A stretch of DNA of 64,000 bases, from contig CP126121.1 in assembly GCA_030123625.1 (NCBI GenBank), positions 1,962,179-2,026,178 on the forward strand. The letters are read 5' to 3'. This DNA is from Nitrospira sp. (GTDB taxonomy: Bacteria > Nitrospirota > Nitrospiria > Nitrospirales > Nitrospiraceae). The position numbers and the translations under genes were made by a program. Below, in pieces: positions 1 through 9,137 of this stretch. How positions within the stretch are numbered: the stretch's first letter is position 1; each line of letters starts with the position of its first letter. A model generated the notes under the pieces. That model was given only the letters and a program-made list of their open reading frames with translations, made no database searches and was not told where the DNA came from.

Positions 1-125
1 GGCGCATGGAAGGATCATCGCTCGTCGGGACTTAGTGACCAGCATCGCGTGATCTAAAAGGCTAACGAGCAGCGCGTACTGGTTTTTGTGATAGATGTGA
101 CGGGGCATGATTACAGGAGGCACTC
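1..125 (+). pseudogene. Decayed HigB-like toxin remnant upstream of the XRE gene
   Basis: No intact frame reaches the XRE gene, but two short frames look like pieces of a HigB-type mRNA interferase. One near the left edge reads GRIIARRDLV, like the usual HigB start. A second just before the next gene reads RVLVFVIDVTGHDYRR, like the HigB segment RVVFNIxGNxYRL. They are in different frames with stops between them, which fits frameshift plus internal deletion. HigB toxins are normally followed directly by an XRE antitoxin, as here. This is an inference from two short stretches, and the gene may also be cut by the window edge. Confidence 0.3.
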
Positions 126-392
126 ATGAGGAACCATGACTTCCGCGCAGTGCGCTCCCGGATCACGGCCTCAGTGGGAGAATCTGTCAGGATCGTGCGC
201 GAGCTTCAGGAGATGATTCAAAGTGAGTCGGCGCGTTTAACTGGGATTCCGCAATCCATCATCTCCACTATTGAAAACAACAGCGTGAATCTGGGCGTGG
301 AACGAGCTAAAGTTCTGGCGCGGGCGCTTCGCTGCCATCCCGCCGTGCTGATCTTCTCAGGATGGGATATTCACAAACCTTCCGGCGCATAA
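126..392 (+). CDS. XRE-family helix-turn-helix regulator, antitoxin-like
   Basis: This is an 88-aa DNA-binding protein. The helix-turn-helix lies at about residues 28-65: a first helix around RELQEMIQSESARLTG, then the recognition helix IPQSIISTIENN, followed by VNLGVERAKVLARAL and a short tail ending in SGWD. This arrangement is known from small XRE antitoxins paired with HigB-type toxins. A strong ribosome binding site (aggagg) sits just before the ATG. The toxin-like sequence upstream is broken, so the gene may be a solitary survivor of a toxin-antitoxin module that could still repress its own promoter. The XRE fold is clear; the antitoxin role is inferred. Confidence 0.8.
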   Translation: MRNHDFRAVRSRITASVGESVRIVRELQEMIQSESARLTGIPQSIISTIENNSVNLGVERAKVLARALRCHPAVLIFSGWDIHKPSGA

Positions 393-1474
393 ACAGGACG
401 ATTCATCTGACATTATTGCTAGGATACCGACACTCAAGTTCCATCTGAAACCGCCGGGCCGACTCCCGTGGCTTCCACCGCTTAGTCCAGCCGACCTTGT
501 GTAGCTTACATAGTGTGCACGAGCGCCGTTTTTGCTTGTAGGATTTCGCATGGCGGCGGAGGAAGCCGGTAAATCGACGAAGCTTGAAATGCTGGAGTTG
601 CTCCGAAGCACTCCGACCGAACGACCTTACGCCGTTTTCTTGAGCCGTTTACCGACATGGAGCACGGTAAAACCGATAACTTCTGTCCCCTCGTAGCGAA
701 CAATGATGTCGTCGTCCGTCATCTCGCTGTCAGTCGCGTGGCTCAGCTTCTTGAAATTCACATACAGCGTATCCGCTTCAGCATCAATAGGTGATCCATA
801 CCGCATGCTGTGGCGACCTATTCACTGCCGGAATGAGCTTCAAGAACTCTTGGATATCTGCTATGGCCATAGCTGCCTCCTCTTCGCAAGCGACCGCGTC
901 GATGACATTGCGCTCGACGAACGAGGCACATCCTGGTCGCCATCTATAAACCAGACCGTCCGAACTTTCAATCGACAGCCATCAGACGTGATCAAACCCC
1001 ATTCCATGGGTAGAGCGGGTCCCCAAGGATGTGTTGCCTCATAAGCTCCCACCATCTCAGTTTGCCCCGCGGCACCGCTTGAACTCCCTTACACTGCCGC
1101 ACAGAGAGAGGGGTCGTTGCATCCAATGCGCGGGTGACCCCGGTGACGGCCGCTCCACTTCCGGCCTGACCTGATACATCGTCCGGGCCCAGGAAACGAG
1201 GCGCAGTGCGTACTACTTCTTGTGATGGATGTGACGGCGGGGATATTTACAAATCTTCTGCCGCTTAGCGAATCTCCGATGCAGTGACTTTTGAGCTGTT
1301 CCTCAGGTCGAGAACTGCTTTTCAATATAACAACTGAACCTTTGAACCTTCTTCGGGAAAGGCGGCGGTTGAGCACGTTATAGGCGAGATCCCCCAGCAG
1401 CGAGGTGTGGACGGCGCGACATGGGCCTTTCTGTATGCCCGCGGCACAGAACGACCAGGAAGATCTCACGTGAT
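393..1474. other. Non-coding accessory stretch
   Basis: About 1.1 kb without a convincing gene. Open frames here are short, overlap on both strands and lack ribosome binding sites. The only recognisable content is a degenerate copy of the neighbouring toxin-antitoxin locus near 1194-1268. It looks like decayed accessory DNA. Confidence 0.6.
1194..1268 (+). repeat. Degenerate second copy of the XRE locus with internal deletion
   Basis: Bases 1194-1235 match the stretch before the XRE gene at about 64-101 (shared cores include gcgtact, tgtgat and gatgtgacgg). They then run straight into 1236-1268, which matches the 3' end of the XRE gene at about 361-392 (ggatattcacaaa against ggatatttacaaa). 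The intervening roughly 260 bases, holding most of the XRE gene, are missing. This is the footprint of a duplicated toxin-antitoxin locus that lost its centre. Confidence 0.6.
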
Positions 1475-2929
1475 TCAAGCCGACCCGTGCCTTTCGTGCG
1501 TACCAGTCAGGTAGAGTTTAGCCCATTCCGTTCTCGCACGCATACTCAAGAAGAACGGTACCAAAATTCCTGGCTTATAGACGGCCGCTGGCATAAACAT
1601 GATGTACGCGACGGCTCTGAGTCGCTGATCGCTACACCAGCCTCCGAATCCATAAAAGTACGGCCATATCGGGTAGTCGTATTCTGCCAGGTTGAGCTCG
1701 ATGGCTTTGTCGATCGCCTCGCGCTCCGTGCAATAAAGAGGAAGCGTGAGCTTCCAAAGGACACCGTTCCCAAGTTGGGGATGGCTCGTGGGAATAATTT
1801 CGCACAGCGCCGTGCCACCCGAGAACAGTCCAGGTTTCTCGTCATTGAAGCGGAATTCTGTGGTCACCCCTTGCGAATCAGCGTTGGTTAGGACTAAGCC
1901 ATCGAGCGAAATGTGCGTCAGTGATTCGAAATCGGCTTCGGTGAAAGGAGACGGTCTCTGCCCCATCGGTGCGAACATCTTTTCAATGACGTTGAGCATG
2001 TCGTCCATGACCTCCCGACGTCCAGAGGACGGATGGGAGGAGACATCGACTTCGGCATCGAATAGCCGGGCGAATTCGGATTGTCCTTTGATATGGGCGT
2101 CTGCAATCTGAATCGCGACGGCGGCAGACAAAAACGAGGTGAGCCACCGCTCGGTCTCGGGCGTGACATAGGCGCAACACCGAAGCGTCAGCCGACCAGT
2201 CTGTGGATCAAAACGATAGGTATTGAGGCTTGCCGCCTTGTTCGAGAGGTTCAGACGCGCCCGATTCGCCATCGTGTCCGGCACCTGGCAGAGGAGTGCC
2301 GTTTCGGCCTGCACCTGCACTACAGGAGAATCCCGATCTTCGGATATCTGTTCGATCCACACCCGCTGCGCGAGACGATGCGCCCACCAGGTGGACCCAC
2401 ACGGCTCGCGAATAGACCATTCCTCGTCTATCTGCAGTCTTTCGGATAAGGCCTGCAGGACTCTATTCCCTAATCCAGCTTGGTTCCTGAGTGGAGGAGT
2501 CGACTTCTTAGTCGGCGTGGCCGAGATGAATCCGTCGCCCCGATCAGCTGTGGCATTTGGATACTCAGCAAGCACTTGCTGTCTCACAGACTCGATGACG
2601 GACTCTGGCGCTGTGAAGATGCGGCCGAATCCCCGACAGGTGGGGCAGCCCTCATACCGATCCGCCATTGTCGTGGAATCACGCAGGCCTCGTCCTCGAC
2701 AGGACTCACACGTCGAGACGATTTTATCAAAGATCCGATCGGCCAATTTCCGATGCGGCCCGATCGGCGACAATCCGTAGAACAGCTGGTATCGGCCCAT
2801 TGACTCGATCATACTTAACGACCAACCATCGGGCTCACCTGGCATGTTGCAGTTAGAGCAAAGTGGGGTCCCTCTCGTGATAACGCCTGGCTGACATTGG
2901 CAAGTCGGTCTCCAGACTCGATGTGGCAT
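1475..2929 (-). CDS. Unrecognised 484-aa protein with DnaJ-like zinc motifs
   Basis: I do not recognise this family. The N-terminal 120 residues are cysteine-rich: an early CxC and a CSNC pair, then CESCRGRG and CPTCRGFG, which resemble the CxxCxGxG zinc repeats of DnaJ. A polar region follows, and the C-terminal half (from about residue 300) is a compact alpha/beta-looking region with WPYFYGFGGW near residue 435. There is no signal peptide or membrane segment. The start is supported by ggagg seven bases upstream. It stands alone between decayed sequences, so acquisition by transfer is plausible. The zinc-binding role is inferred from the cysteine spacing only. Confidence 0.75.
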   Translation of the reverse strand: MPHRVWRPTCQCQPGVITRGTPLCSNCNMPGEPDGWSLSMIESMGRYQLFYGLSPIGPHRKLADRIFDKIVSTCESCRGRGLRDSTTMADRYEGCPTCRGFGRIFTAPESVIESVRQQVLAEYPNATADRGDGFISATPTKKSTPPLRNQAGLGNRVLQALSERLQIDEEWSIREPCGSTWWAHRLAQRVWIEQISEDRDSPVVQVQAETALLCQVPDTMANRARLNLSNKAASLNTYRFDPQTGRLTLRCCAYVTPETERWLTSFLSAAVAIQIADAHIKGQSEFARLFDAEVDVSSHPSSGRREVMDDMLNVIEKMFAPMGQRPSPFTEADFESLTHISLDGLVLTNADSQGVTTEFRFNDEKPGLFSGGTALCEIIPTSHPQLGNGVLWKLTLPLYCTEREAIDKAIELNLAEYDYPIWPYFYGFGGWCSDQRLRAVAYIMFMPAAVYKPGILVPFFLSMRARTEWAKLYLTGTHERHGSA

Positions 2930-4413
2930 CGGCGAACCTCCTTACTGCTTCAAACTTACCATTAGCTTCAAATCGCATGCTGATCCTGGTCTAAGCAGCA
3001 GACGTTATATCAACACCGTTGGCTACTAGATGCACTGTTGATCGGTAGAGTCAGTCAACCGTCCGCTTAAGTTTGGGGCGTGGCGTCTGGTCGAAGACAC
3101 GTCCGCCACCAACATAAGCCATTGCTCCGATCGCGCACAGAAAATTGCGCTTCCTCGTTGGAGGAGGCCTAGCTACCTGTGAGGTAAGCACCCAGCTCGC
3201 CTCTGTAATGTCGGCCCGCTGGTGCGGTTGGTGTGTGTTCTGTCAAGTACAGCACGCTCACTGTCGCCTGATCCTTGAGCGGTCGAGATAGTCGTTGAGA
3301 AGAACAGCCTCTTCTCACTCACATTTTGTCAGATCGTGGCCTTGATGCTATCAGATCGCAGCATCGCCGGTCGTTTGGATGTATGTTATGGTTACCAGGT
3401 GCCACCAACTTGTGTGACCTCAAACAAACCTTTCACGGATGGAGGAGAGACACCGTACAGTTTACGGCGAACTAGGAGGAAAGGAGGCCGGAGCTGGCGC
3501 CGAGAAGGATCACAAGGCGGGAGTGACAGGACACTGGCGTGTGAGTGATGCGCCTCGCCTGTGCTGGGCGGTCGGCTTTGAGACCGGCGGCGATTTTTAT
3601 CAATATTGGCTCCTGGCGCCTTGCTCTTTTCCTTCTTGACACCGATTCCTTCATTCTTACGGACGAACTGGATCGAAGAGATGGGCCAGGCGAATGGCCT
3701 CGAGGATTCCTAGTCGATTCATCGTGCCGGTAGAGAAGTTGGTTCGCGACTCGACCAGCCGGATCCTTGTAGGTTAGCTCAATCGCTTCGGAACCGAACC
3801 ATTTCACACTGACTACAGTGATTAGAGCATCAGGCAGGATGCCGCGACTGCGGCATTGGGCTGGAGATCTTCGAGCCTCATACGGCCCCCACAGATAATT
3901 AGCGAAGAGGCTTACCGTTTTTCAGATATAAAAGCAACCATTCTGATGGTGAGCTGGCGGAATAGCCAGGGAAGGGCCGAGAAGACCCTCGTAGCTGATG
4001 GCGTATAGCCAATGGACGAGAAACAGCCTGAAATAGTTGCTCATGTGAGCGGTTCAGTCCACCGGCGTCCCCTTCTCCGAGAATCGCTCTAGCCAGATCG
4101 CTCGATGTCGCTCCAAGCAGTAAACACGCGCTCATCTGCTCTGGTTCACACTAGCACGGGTCTCGGCTCCTCAACTCTAACTTCAAGCTCCGACTCTCGG
4201 GTCTTTCCGGGTAGGCCTGCCGCCTCCACGCGTTATGATGGAGTCATGCATCGAATCACGAATGATGACCTGGAAAAAGCATTGTGAGTGTCGATGCTCT
4301 ATGAACTCTGATCCAGCTATTTTGCTCCACGGGCAACACATTCCCCATCGTTCGTGACTGTTGTTCGAGCGCGGCAAAACAGCGCAACCCCTTACCAAAA
4401 GGAGGGATATGCT
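2930..4413. other. Gene-poor stretch with helicase remnant
   Basis: About 1.5 kb with no intact gene. The frames present are short and overlapping. The only recognisable piece is a helicase fragment on the minus strand near 3660-3810, annotated separately. Nothing supportable is seen in 2930-3600 or 3830-4380. Confidence 0.55.
3660..3810 (-). pseudogene. Fragment of a large SNF2-type helicase N-terminus
   Basis: Read on the minus strand from about 3807, the frame gives KWFGSEAIELTYKDPAGRVA followed by NQLLYRHDES. A +1 frame then continues with ILEAIRLAHLFDP. In large SNF2/HepA-type helicases that accompany methylase and defence loci, as I remember them, these two segments occur in the same order near the N-terminus, separated by roughly 25 residues. 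Here the intervening part is missing, the frame is broken, and nothing of the ATPase domains is seen nearby. It is therefore a decayed remnant. The family assignment is from memory of the motif pair. Confidence 0.5.
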
Positions 4414-4647
4414 ATGAACCGCGTTCTCAGTCTCTTGATCGCATTCATGACTCTCAGCCCCTCGCTCGCCTTGGCAGAGGAAGCTGCCCATGCATCGTAT
4501 CGGGGAATCGGGTTTATTTATTACACCATCATCGGGGCGATCTTAATTTACGGAGTCAATGATGCCTTTGGGAAGAGAGCTATGCTTATCGCAGCCCCTA
4601 TCATTGTCCTTGTCCTATATCTCATGCTGCCGCCATTGGCTAGTTAG
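4414..4647 (+). CDS. Small secreted/membrane protein, paralogue of the 12951 gene
   Basis: A 77-aa protein of unknown function. It has an N-terminal signal peptide (MNRVLSLLIAFMTLSPSLALA), a short acidic/His segment, then two hydrophobic stretches that could span the membrane (GFIYYTIIGAILIYGV and a C-terminal segment rich in I, V and L). The ATG at 4414 is chosen over an upstream alternative because aaggaggg lies directly before it. The core G-x-x-YYT-x-I-x4-L/I-x-YGV-x-D-x-F is shared with the gene at 12951, so the two form a family. No neighbour gives a clue to the role. Confidence 0.8.
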   Translation: MNRVLSLLIAFMTLSPSLALAEEAAHASYRGIGFIYYTIIGAILIYGVNDAFGKRAMLIAAPIIVLVLYLMLPPLAS

Positions 4648-4719
4648 GCGACCTATGGGACACGGAAGTTAAACTCCTCCCTGAGTATCTCATTATCGGC
4701 TGAAGGAGTGCCGATTGCG

Positions 4720-6912
4720 TTACGGTTTGTCGAGTGCCATTAGATGGTGGAGATGGTCTTCGGCGAGGGACAGTTCTTCCTCTGTGAGCGGGATGTGGCC
4801 GAATCTGGTTCGGCAATAGAGTTCTGTAATGGACGCGACTGCGGAGTTCGCCTCGCTCCATTTCACTTGCGCGATGCGGACAAATTCGAGGGGTGCTGTC
4901 GTGGTGGGTTTCGGAATGCCTTCCCCAGCGAGATGTTGGATCATTCGTCCATAGAGTTGCGCGATCACTTGCTCGTCGCGCGTCGACTTTTTGCTGACTA
5001 GTCCCTTGGCCCAGGGCCGCTTGATCCCTAGCCAGAGAAGCACCGCGAGGCCGATCAACGAAATGCCAAGCAGCTCAACCAAAGACTGTGTCGTTCCTTT
5101 AAATGCGTATTCTGTAATCCCACTAAACATGACCGCAGAAGGGCTGAAGAGCGCACTCATGGAATCGAATGCCTTGTTGCGGGCCGACGTACCCCCCGCT
5201 TTCAACTCCCGCACGACGGCCAGCTGATCCGCCGCGCTGTACTGCACGAAAAATCGGCTCCACTGGAGCCTGATGGTGTCCATCATTCGCCCCAACGCAT
5301 CCCATGCGGGAGATCCGCTGTTGATACTTTCGATCGAGGGCGGAGTGGGATCCATCGTAATCCATCCCGAATGCGGGAGATGCACCTCCACCCACGCATG
5401 GGCGTCTTGCTGTCTGACCACATAATAGTTGCCGTATTCATTCCACTCGGTGGCGAGAAACCCCGTTACGAGGCGCGCGGGGATTCCGATTGTCCGAAGC
5501 ATCATCACCATGGCAGTCGCATAGTGCTCGCAATAGCCGGTTTTTCGAAAGAAGAGGAACTCCTCGAGCGGATGGTCCAGCTCAGCGAGTGGAGCATCAA
5601 GGCTATAACGAAAGTTGTGTGTCAAGAATGATTGGATGGCGTTGGCTTTATCATATGCCGTACGTTGTGTCTGAGTAATGTCCTGGGCCAGGACAGTGAT
5701 CCGCCCGGATTGAGCAGGGATCTGTAGGAAATGTCTGGTAAATGATTCGGGGTAGCGAACGGGTTCCGAGCTAAGGTCAGTAGGTAGTACCGGGTTGGAT
5801 CGGGAAAGGGCGGAATACTCGATTCTCGACGCACTGGGGAACGGTAAATAGACCGAACCGGTTGAATCGAACTGGACGCTGGGGAACTTTCCGCTGACTC
5901 TCTCGATAAAAGGAGCGGCAAACAGGACGGGGGTGTCGAGCGGTTCCAAAATGATATTCTGCCGGATGGTTTCGCCGAGCGGGGCCGGCGTGGGAGATCG
6001 ACTACCGCGAAGAACGAACGACCCGGTCTCGTCTTCGCTGACAGCCCGCCGGTAGTTCAGCCGATTCGTCCAAGTTTTGCCGTCGTATTGATCAAATGCA
6101 ACACCTCGTAGGTAAAGTCGGTCCCCTTCGTGCGGAAAACTATCGGACAGCTCCACCCGCATCACTACACTAGGATCTCGCTTGATCGGCCCGATCTCTC
6201 CTAAGTTCACCGTTTCGGAGAATCCCGACGTGCGAATGTTCTCCCCAAAGCTTTTTTGGTAGAACCCTGCACTGACTCGGGGAATCGCGAAGAAGATCGC
6301 CAACGTCAGACCAAAAGTGATAAGGGCAAGGCCGTTGGCAAGCCAAAAGAGTTGTGGCGTCACGTGGCCGGACGAGGCAGGAGGTTGTGCTCGCATAGTG
6401 GTCGACATCGGGAGCATCCGAGTTTCCTCCGGATGCTTGGTCAGCTGAAACAGTAGCAGGGTCCACACCGCGGCCAAAAGATAGAGCAAGAAAATCGGGA
6501 AGTACCACAGATCCGTCGTGAGGGACCCGGAGGTCAGAATCGCCACGAGACTGATGGCATAGAGATGCAAATAGTCGCGACGAAGCTTGAGGTTGAACAG
6601 CTTGACGATCATGAGGATCATGAGGAAGTGAATGCCAGCCTGAAGAAGCTCGCCAGAGACCCACAACATATCCACCCAGAATCCAAGAAAGCCGATAATC
6701 ACAAGAAGATTCCATCCGGTAATTGAAATCGGCGGAAACGTTGCCAACCACTCCACAGACTTGCTTTTTCCGTTCCGTAAGAGAGCAATGATCAGCGCCG
6801 CTCCGGTCAGTGCAGCCACCCATTCCGGCAGACCGGTTCCAAGCGTCAGTCCAATGAAGGAGATGGATGCCAGCCAAATCGACGCGAACCCCAGGGCTTG
6901 ATCAAACGGCAT
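4720..6912 (-). CDS. TgpA-like transmembrane transglutaminase (DUF3488-TGc-DUF4129)
   Basis: This is a membrane-bound transglutaminase-like enzyme, third gene of a MoxR-DUF58-TgpA operon. The N-terminal 190 residues hold several membrane helices (DUF3488). A periplasmic region follows with a transglutaminase core around residues 430-510, carrying the Cys in GYCEHYA, the His in DAHAWVEV and the Asp in MDPTP, so the catalytic triad is intact. A last helix near residue 635 precedes a cytoplasmic DUF4129-like tail. The ATG at 6912 overlaps the DUF58 stop by 11 bases, giving translational coupling; a TTG at 6942 is an alternative. The family's substrate is not firmly known, and a role in envelope protein crosslinking or processing is inferred. 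Confidence 0.9.
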   Translation of the reverse strand: MPFDQALGFASIWLASISFIGLTLGTGLPEWVAALTGAALIIALLRNGKSKSVEWLATFPPISITGWNLLVIIGFLGFWVDMLWVSGELLQAGIHFLMILMIVKLFNLKLRRDYLHLYAISLVAILTSGSLTTDLWYFPIFLLYLLAAVWTLLLFQLTKHPEETRMLPMSTTMRAQPPASSGHVTPQLFWLANGLALITFGLTLAIFFAIPRVSAGFYQKSFGENIRTSGFSETVNLGEIGPIKRDPSVVMRVELSDSFPHEGDRLYLRGVAFDQYDGKTWTNRLNYRRAVSEDETGSFVLRGSRSPTPAPLGETIRQNIILEPLDTPVLFAAPFIERVSGKFPSVQFDSTGSVYLPFPSASRIEYSALSRSNPVLPTDLSSEPVRYPESFTRHFLQIPAQSGRITVLAQDITQTQRTAYDKANAIQSFLTHNFRYSLDAPLAELDHPLEEFLFFRKTGYCEHYATAMVMMLRTIGIPARLVTGFLATEWNEYGNYYVVRQQDAHAWVEVHLPHSGWITMDPTPPSIESINSGSPAWDALGRMMDTIRLQWSRFFVQYSAADQLAVVRELKAGGTSARNKAFDSMSALFSPSAVMFSGITEYAFKGTTQSLVELLGISLIGLAVLLWLGIKRPWAKGLVSKKSTRDEQVIAQLYGRMIQHLAGEGIPKPTTTAPLEFVRIAQVKWSEANSAVASITELYCRTRFGHIPLTEEELSLAEDHLHHLMALDKP

Positions 6913-8020
6913 GCGATGCTCCGACGATGACGGCTCCGTCAATCAGAATGGTGGGATGTTCGGACTTGATATCCTTCGGTCCCAGCCATGACTGCACGAC
7001 GATCATCTTCCCCTCTTGGGTTTCAAACGGATCTCCGGGCGGTTCTCCCGGCACGGAGGACTCTGCATAAGGCGAGCGCCGTTCACAGAGGGCGAGCATT
7101 CGAAGAAGTTCCAACAAATGGAGATCGCCTTGACCGAACGACGAACGAGACGATCCTACAACTAACTGAAGGATATACCCGCGTTGAGCCAAGAGCTGAA
7201 TGATGGAGGCCGTGATGGAAACCGCCTGTTCAAATAAAGCATCGTGGCTTACCGGAGCGACAGTCGGTAAGTAGACGCTGGCACGGCGTTGGTCTTCGGC
7301 CTCGGTTTCTCGGACCGTCAATTGGGACGTCCGCGCCGTCGTCGGCCAGTGAATTTTTCGCGAGTCGTCTCCGGCTTGATACAGGCGAAGATTGTACAAA
7401 TCGTTGCCATGCCCCCGTCGGTCGACAATTTGTTCCGGTCCAGCGGTGAGGAGACCCTGTAACAGTCTTTCATCGATCGGCTTGAGCTCCGGGCAGACAA
7501 TGACCGTCTCTTCGATCGGATAATACGTTCGTTTCATGAAGAGCCCGAACGGAAACTCCGTCCCGACACAGATTCCCTCCAGTTGCAGCCGGCCACGCCG
7601 CGTGGCAACGATGGGATACGACACCAGCCGGCTCGCGCCCGGAAGGAGTTGGCGAATTTCCAGACCTCGATCCAGCTCCCGGCCGTCGCTGACATCGAAC
7701 AGTTTCAACGAAAAACTGGGAAACTGTGACTTGCGGTTCTTCACGACCAGAGAAGCGATGGTCGGTTCATTCACAATGAGATGATCGGGGAGATGACGGT
7801 GGAATTCCAACCGTCGCAAGGAGTGTTCCGCCACAATTCCCGAGATCAAAATGAGGCTCAGCATCATCGCGAGCAAAAGATAGAAGAGATTGTTTCCAGT
7901 ATTGATGGCTGCGATGCCGATCGCCAGAGTAAAAAGCAGGAATTGAATGCCCTCCGATGTGATGCGCGTCGAACGATAGTGAAACAATCGTTGAGTGAAG
8001 GAGGGATATTGAAGCGGCAT
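6902..8020 (-). CDS. DUF58 domain protein
   Basis: A 372-aa protein with two N-terminal membrane helices (residues about 20-65) and a von Willebrand A-like DUF58 domain. The diagnostic DUF58 signature is seen as LYQAGDDSRKIHWPTTART near residue 215. Family members work with MoxR ATPases, probably as the metal-dependent adhesion-type partner that MoxR remodels. Here it lies directly between the MoxR gene and the transglutaminase gene, overlapping the latter. The start ATG follows a gagg-type ribosome binding site. The function in envelope stress or protein assembly is inferred from other MoxR operons. Confidence 0.92.
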   Translation of the reverse strand: MPLQYPSFTQRLFHYRSTRITSEGIQFLLFTLAIGIAAINTGNNLFYLLLAMMLSLILISGIVAEHSLRRLEFHRHLPDHLIVNEPTIASLVVKNRKSQFPSFSLKLFDVSDGRELDRGLEIRQLLPGASRLVSYPIVATRRGRLQLEGICVGTEFPFGLFMKRTYYPIEETVIVCPELKPIDERLLQGLLTAGPEQIVDRRGHGNDLYNLRLYQAGDDSRKIHWPTTARTSQLTVRETEAEDQRRASVYLPTVAPVSHDALFEQAVSITASIIQLLAQRGYILQLVVGSSRSSFGQGDLHLLELLRMLALCERRSPYAESSVPGEPPGDPFETQEGKMIVVQSWLGPKDIKSEHPTILIDGAVIVGASHAV

Positions 8021-8061
8021 GTAACCCCAATCCCACGTCGGGACACGGACTTCGGCAAGAC

Positions 8062-9003
8062 TTAAACAGGGACGGGAATCGTGTCGACCAGATCTTGGAT
8101 AATCCGCTCGGCTTGCTCAAAACTTCGCTGACGCAACCCCTGCGTGCGGGCTACCATGATGCGGTGGGACAACACGATGGGGGCCAACTCCTTGATATCG
8201 TCCGGTAGACAATAGGTCCGGCCGCGGACGAGCGCCAATGCTTTGGCAGCCCGACTCAATGCCAACGCGCCTCTGGTACTCACACCCAATGACAAGAGGT
8301 CCGACTGCCTGGTGCTTTGGACGATAGCCAAGAGATAGTCCGTGATGCTTTCCTCCATGAGAACATGATCGACCTGTTCCTGCAGCAAAAGGACATCCTG
8401 AGTCGTCAGCAACGGTTGGAGCTCCTCGGCCGGGTGGAGCGATTGCGGTCGGTCGAGGACCTTTTTTTCTTCCTCCGGCGGGGGATAGCCGATGCGAAGC
8501 CGCATCAAGAACCGATCCAGCTGTGATTCCGGGAGGGGAAACGTGCCATGGTATTCGGCGGGATTCTGCGTCGCGATGACCATGAAAGGCTGATTCAAGG
8601 GATAGGTCTTGTTGTCGAACGAAATCTGCGCTTCACTCATCGCCTCCAAAAGACTACTTTGTGTTTTCGGCGTCGTTCGATTGATTTCATCCGCGAGTAC
8701 AATGTTGGCGAAAATCGGACCCGGCATAAATTCAAAGGCCTGTTTCTGGCGGTTGAATATCGAGACCCCTACAATATCGGACGGAAGCAGATCGCTCGTG
8801 AACTGAATGCGCTTGAAGGAGCAATCCAGCGATCGCGCAAGACTATGGGCGAGTGTCGTTTTTCCCACCCCCGGTACGTCTTCGAGCAGGAGATGCCCGC
8901 GCGCCAAGAGCGCGACCAGGCTCATTTCGATCACGTGCGGTTTGCCTTTGATCACCCGCGCAATATTCTCCTGGATGGCTTGAATGATATCCGTTGAATC
9001 CAT
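8062..9003 (-). CDS. MoxR-family AAA+ ATPase
   Basis: A 313-aa AAA+ ATPase of the MoxR family, acting as a chaperone-like activator of its operon partners. Visible motifs are Walker A (GVGKTTLA), Walker B (LADEINRTTPK), sensor 1 (ATQNPAEYHGTFPLPE) and the following LDRF arginine-finger region. It is the first gene of the minus-strand operon with DUF58 (41 bases downstream) and TgpA. The ATG at 9003 is chosen because the protein then begins MDSTDIIQAIQENI, as in the family; an upstream TTG at 9069 would add 22 residues unlike the family. There is no clear Shine-Dalgarno for either. Confidence 0.94.
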   Translation of the reverse strand: MDSTDIIQAIQENIARVIKGKPHVIEMSLVALLARGHLLLEDVPGVGKTTLAHSLARSLDCSFKRIQFTSDLLPSDIVGVSIFNRQKQAFEFMPGPIFANIVLADEINRTTPKTQSSLLEAMSEAQISFDNKTYPLNQPFMVIATQNPAEYHGTFPLPESQLDRFLMRLRIGYPPPEEEKKVLDRPQSLHPAEELQPLLTTQDVLLLQEQVDHVLMEESITDYLLAIVQSTRQSDLLSLGVSTRGALALSRAAKALALVRGRTYCLPDDIKELAPIVLSHRIMVARTQGLRQRSFEQAERIIQDLVDTIPVPV

Positions 9004-9137
9004 GATGGCTAAGGCGTGGTAGATCGCTGAAGAAAAGCCTGGTGATGGGACACGGTCGAAGTCTAACAAAGGGTCTGGAAACGGTCAATTATTCAAGATT
9101 TTTATAACTTTGACATTAAGCCAAGACTTGGATCAGT

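Noticed and set aside
1089-1478. 129-aa frame on the minus strand
   Set aside because: It runs antisense through the degenerate duplicate of the XRE locus and has no family resemblance.
3439-3639. Open frame rich in Gly, Glu and Arg
   Set aside because: No ribosome binding site, no recognisable motif, and overlap with other frames in a decayed region; it looks like chance.
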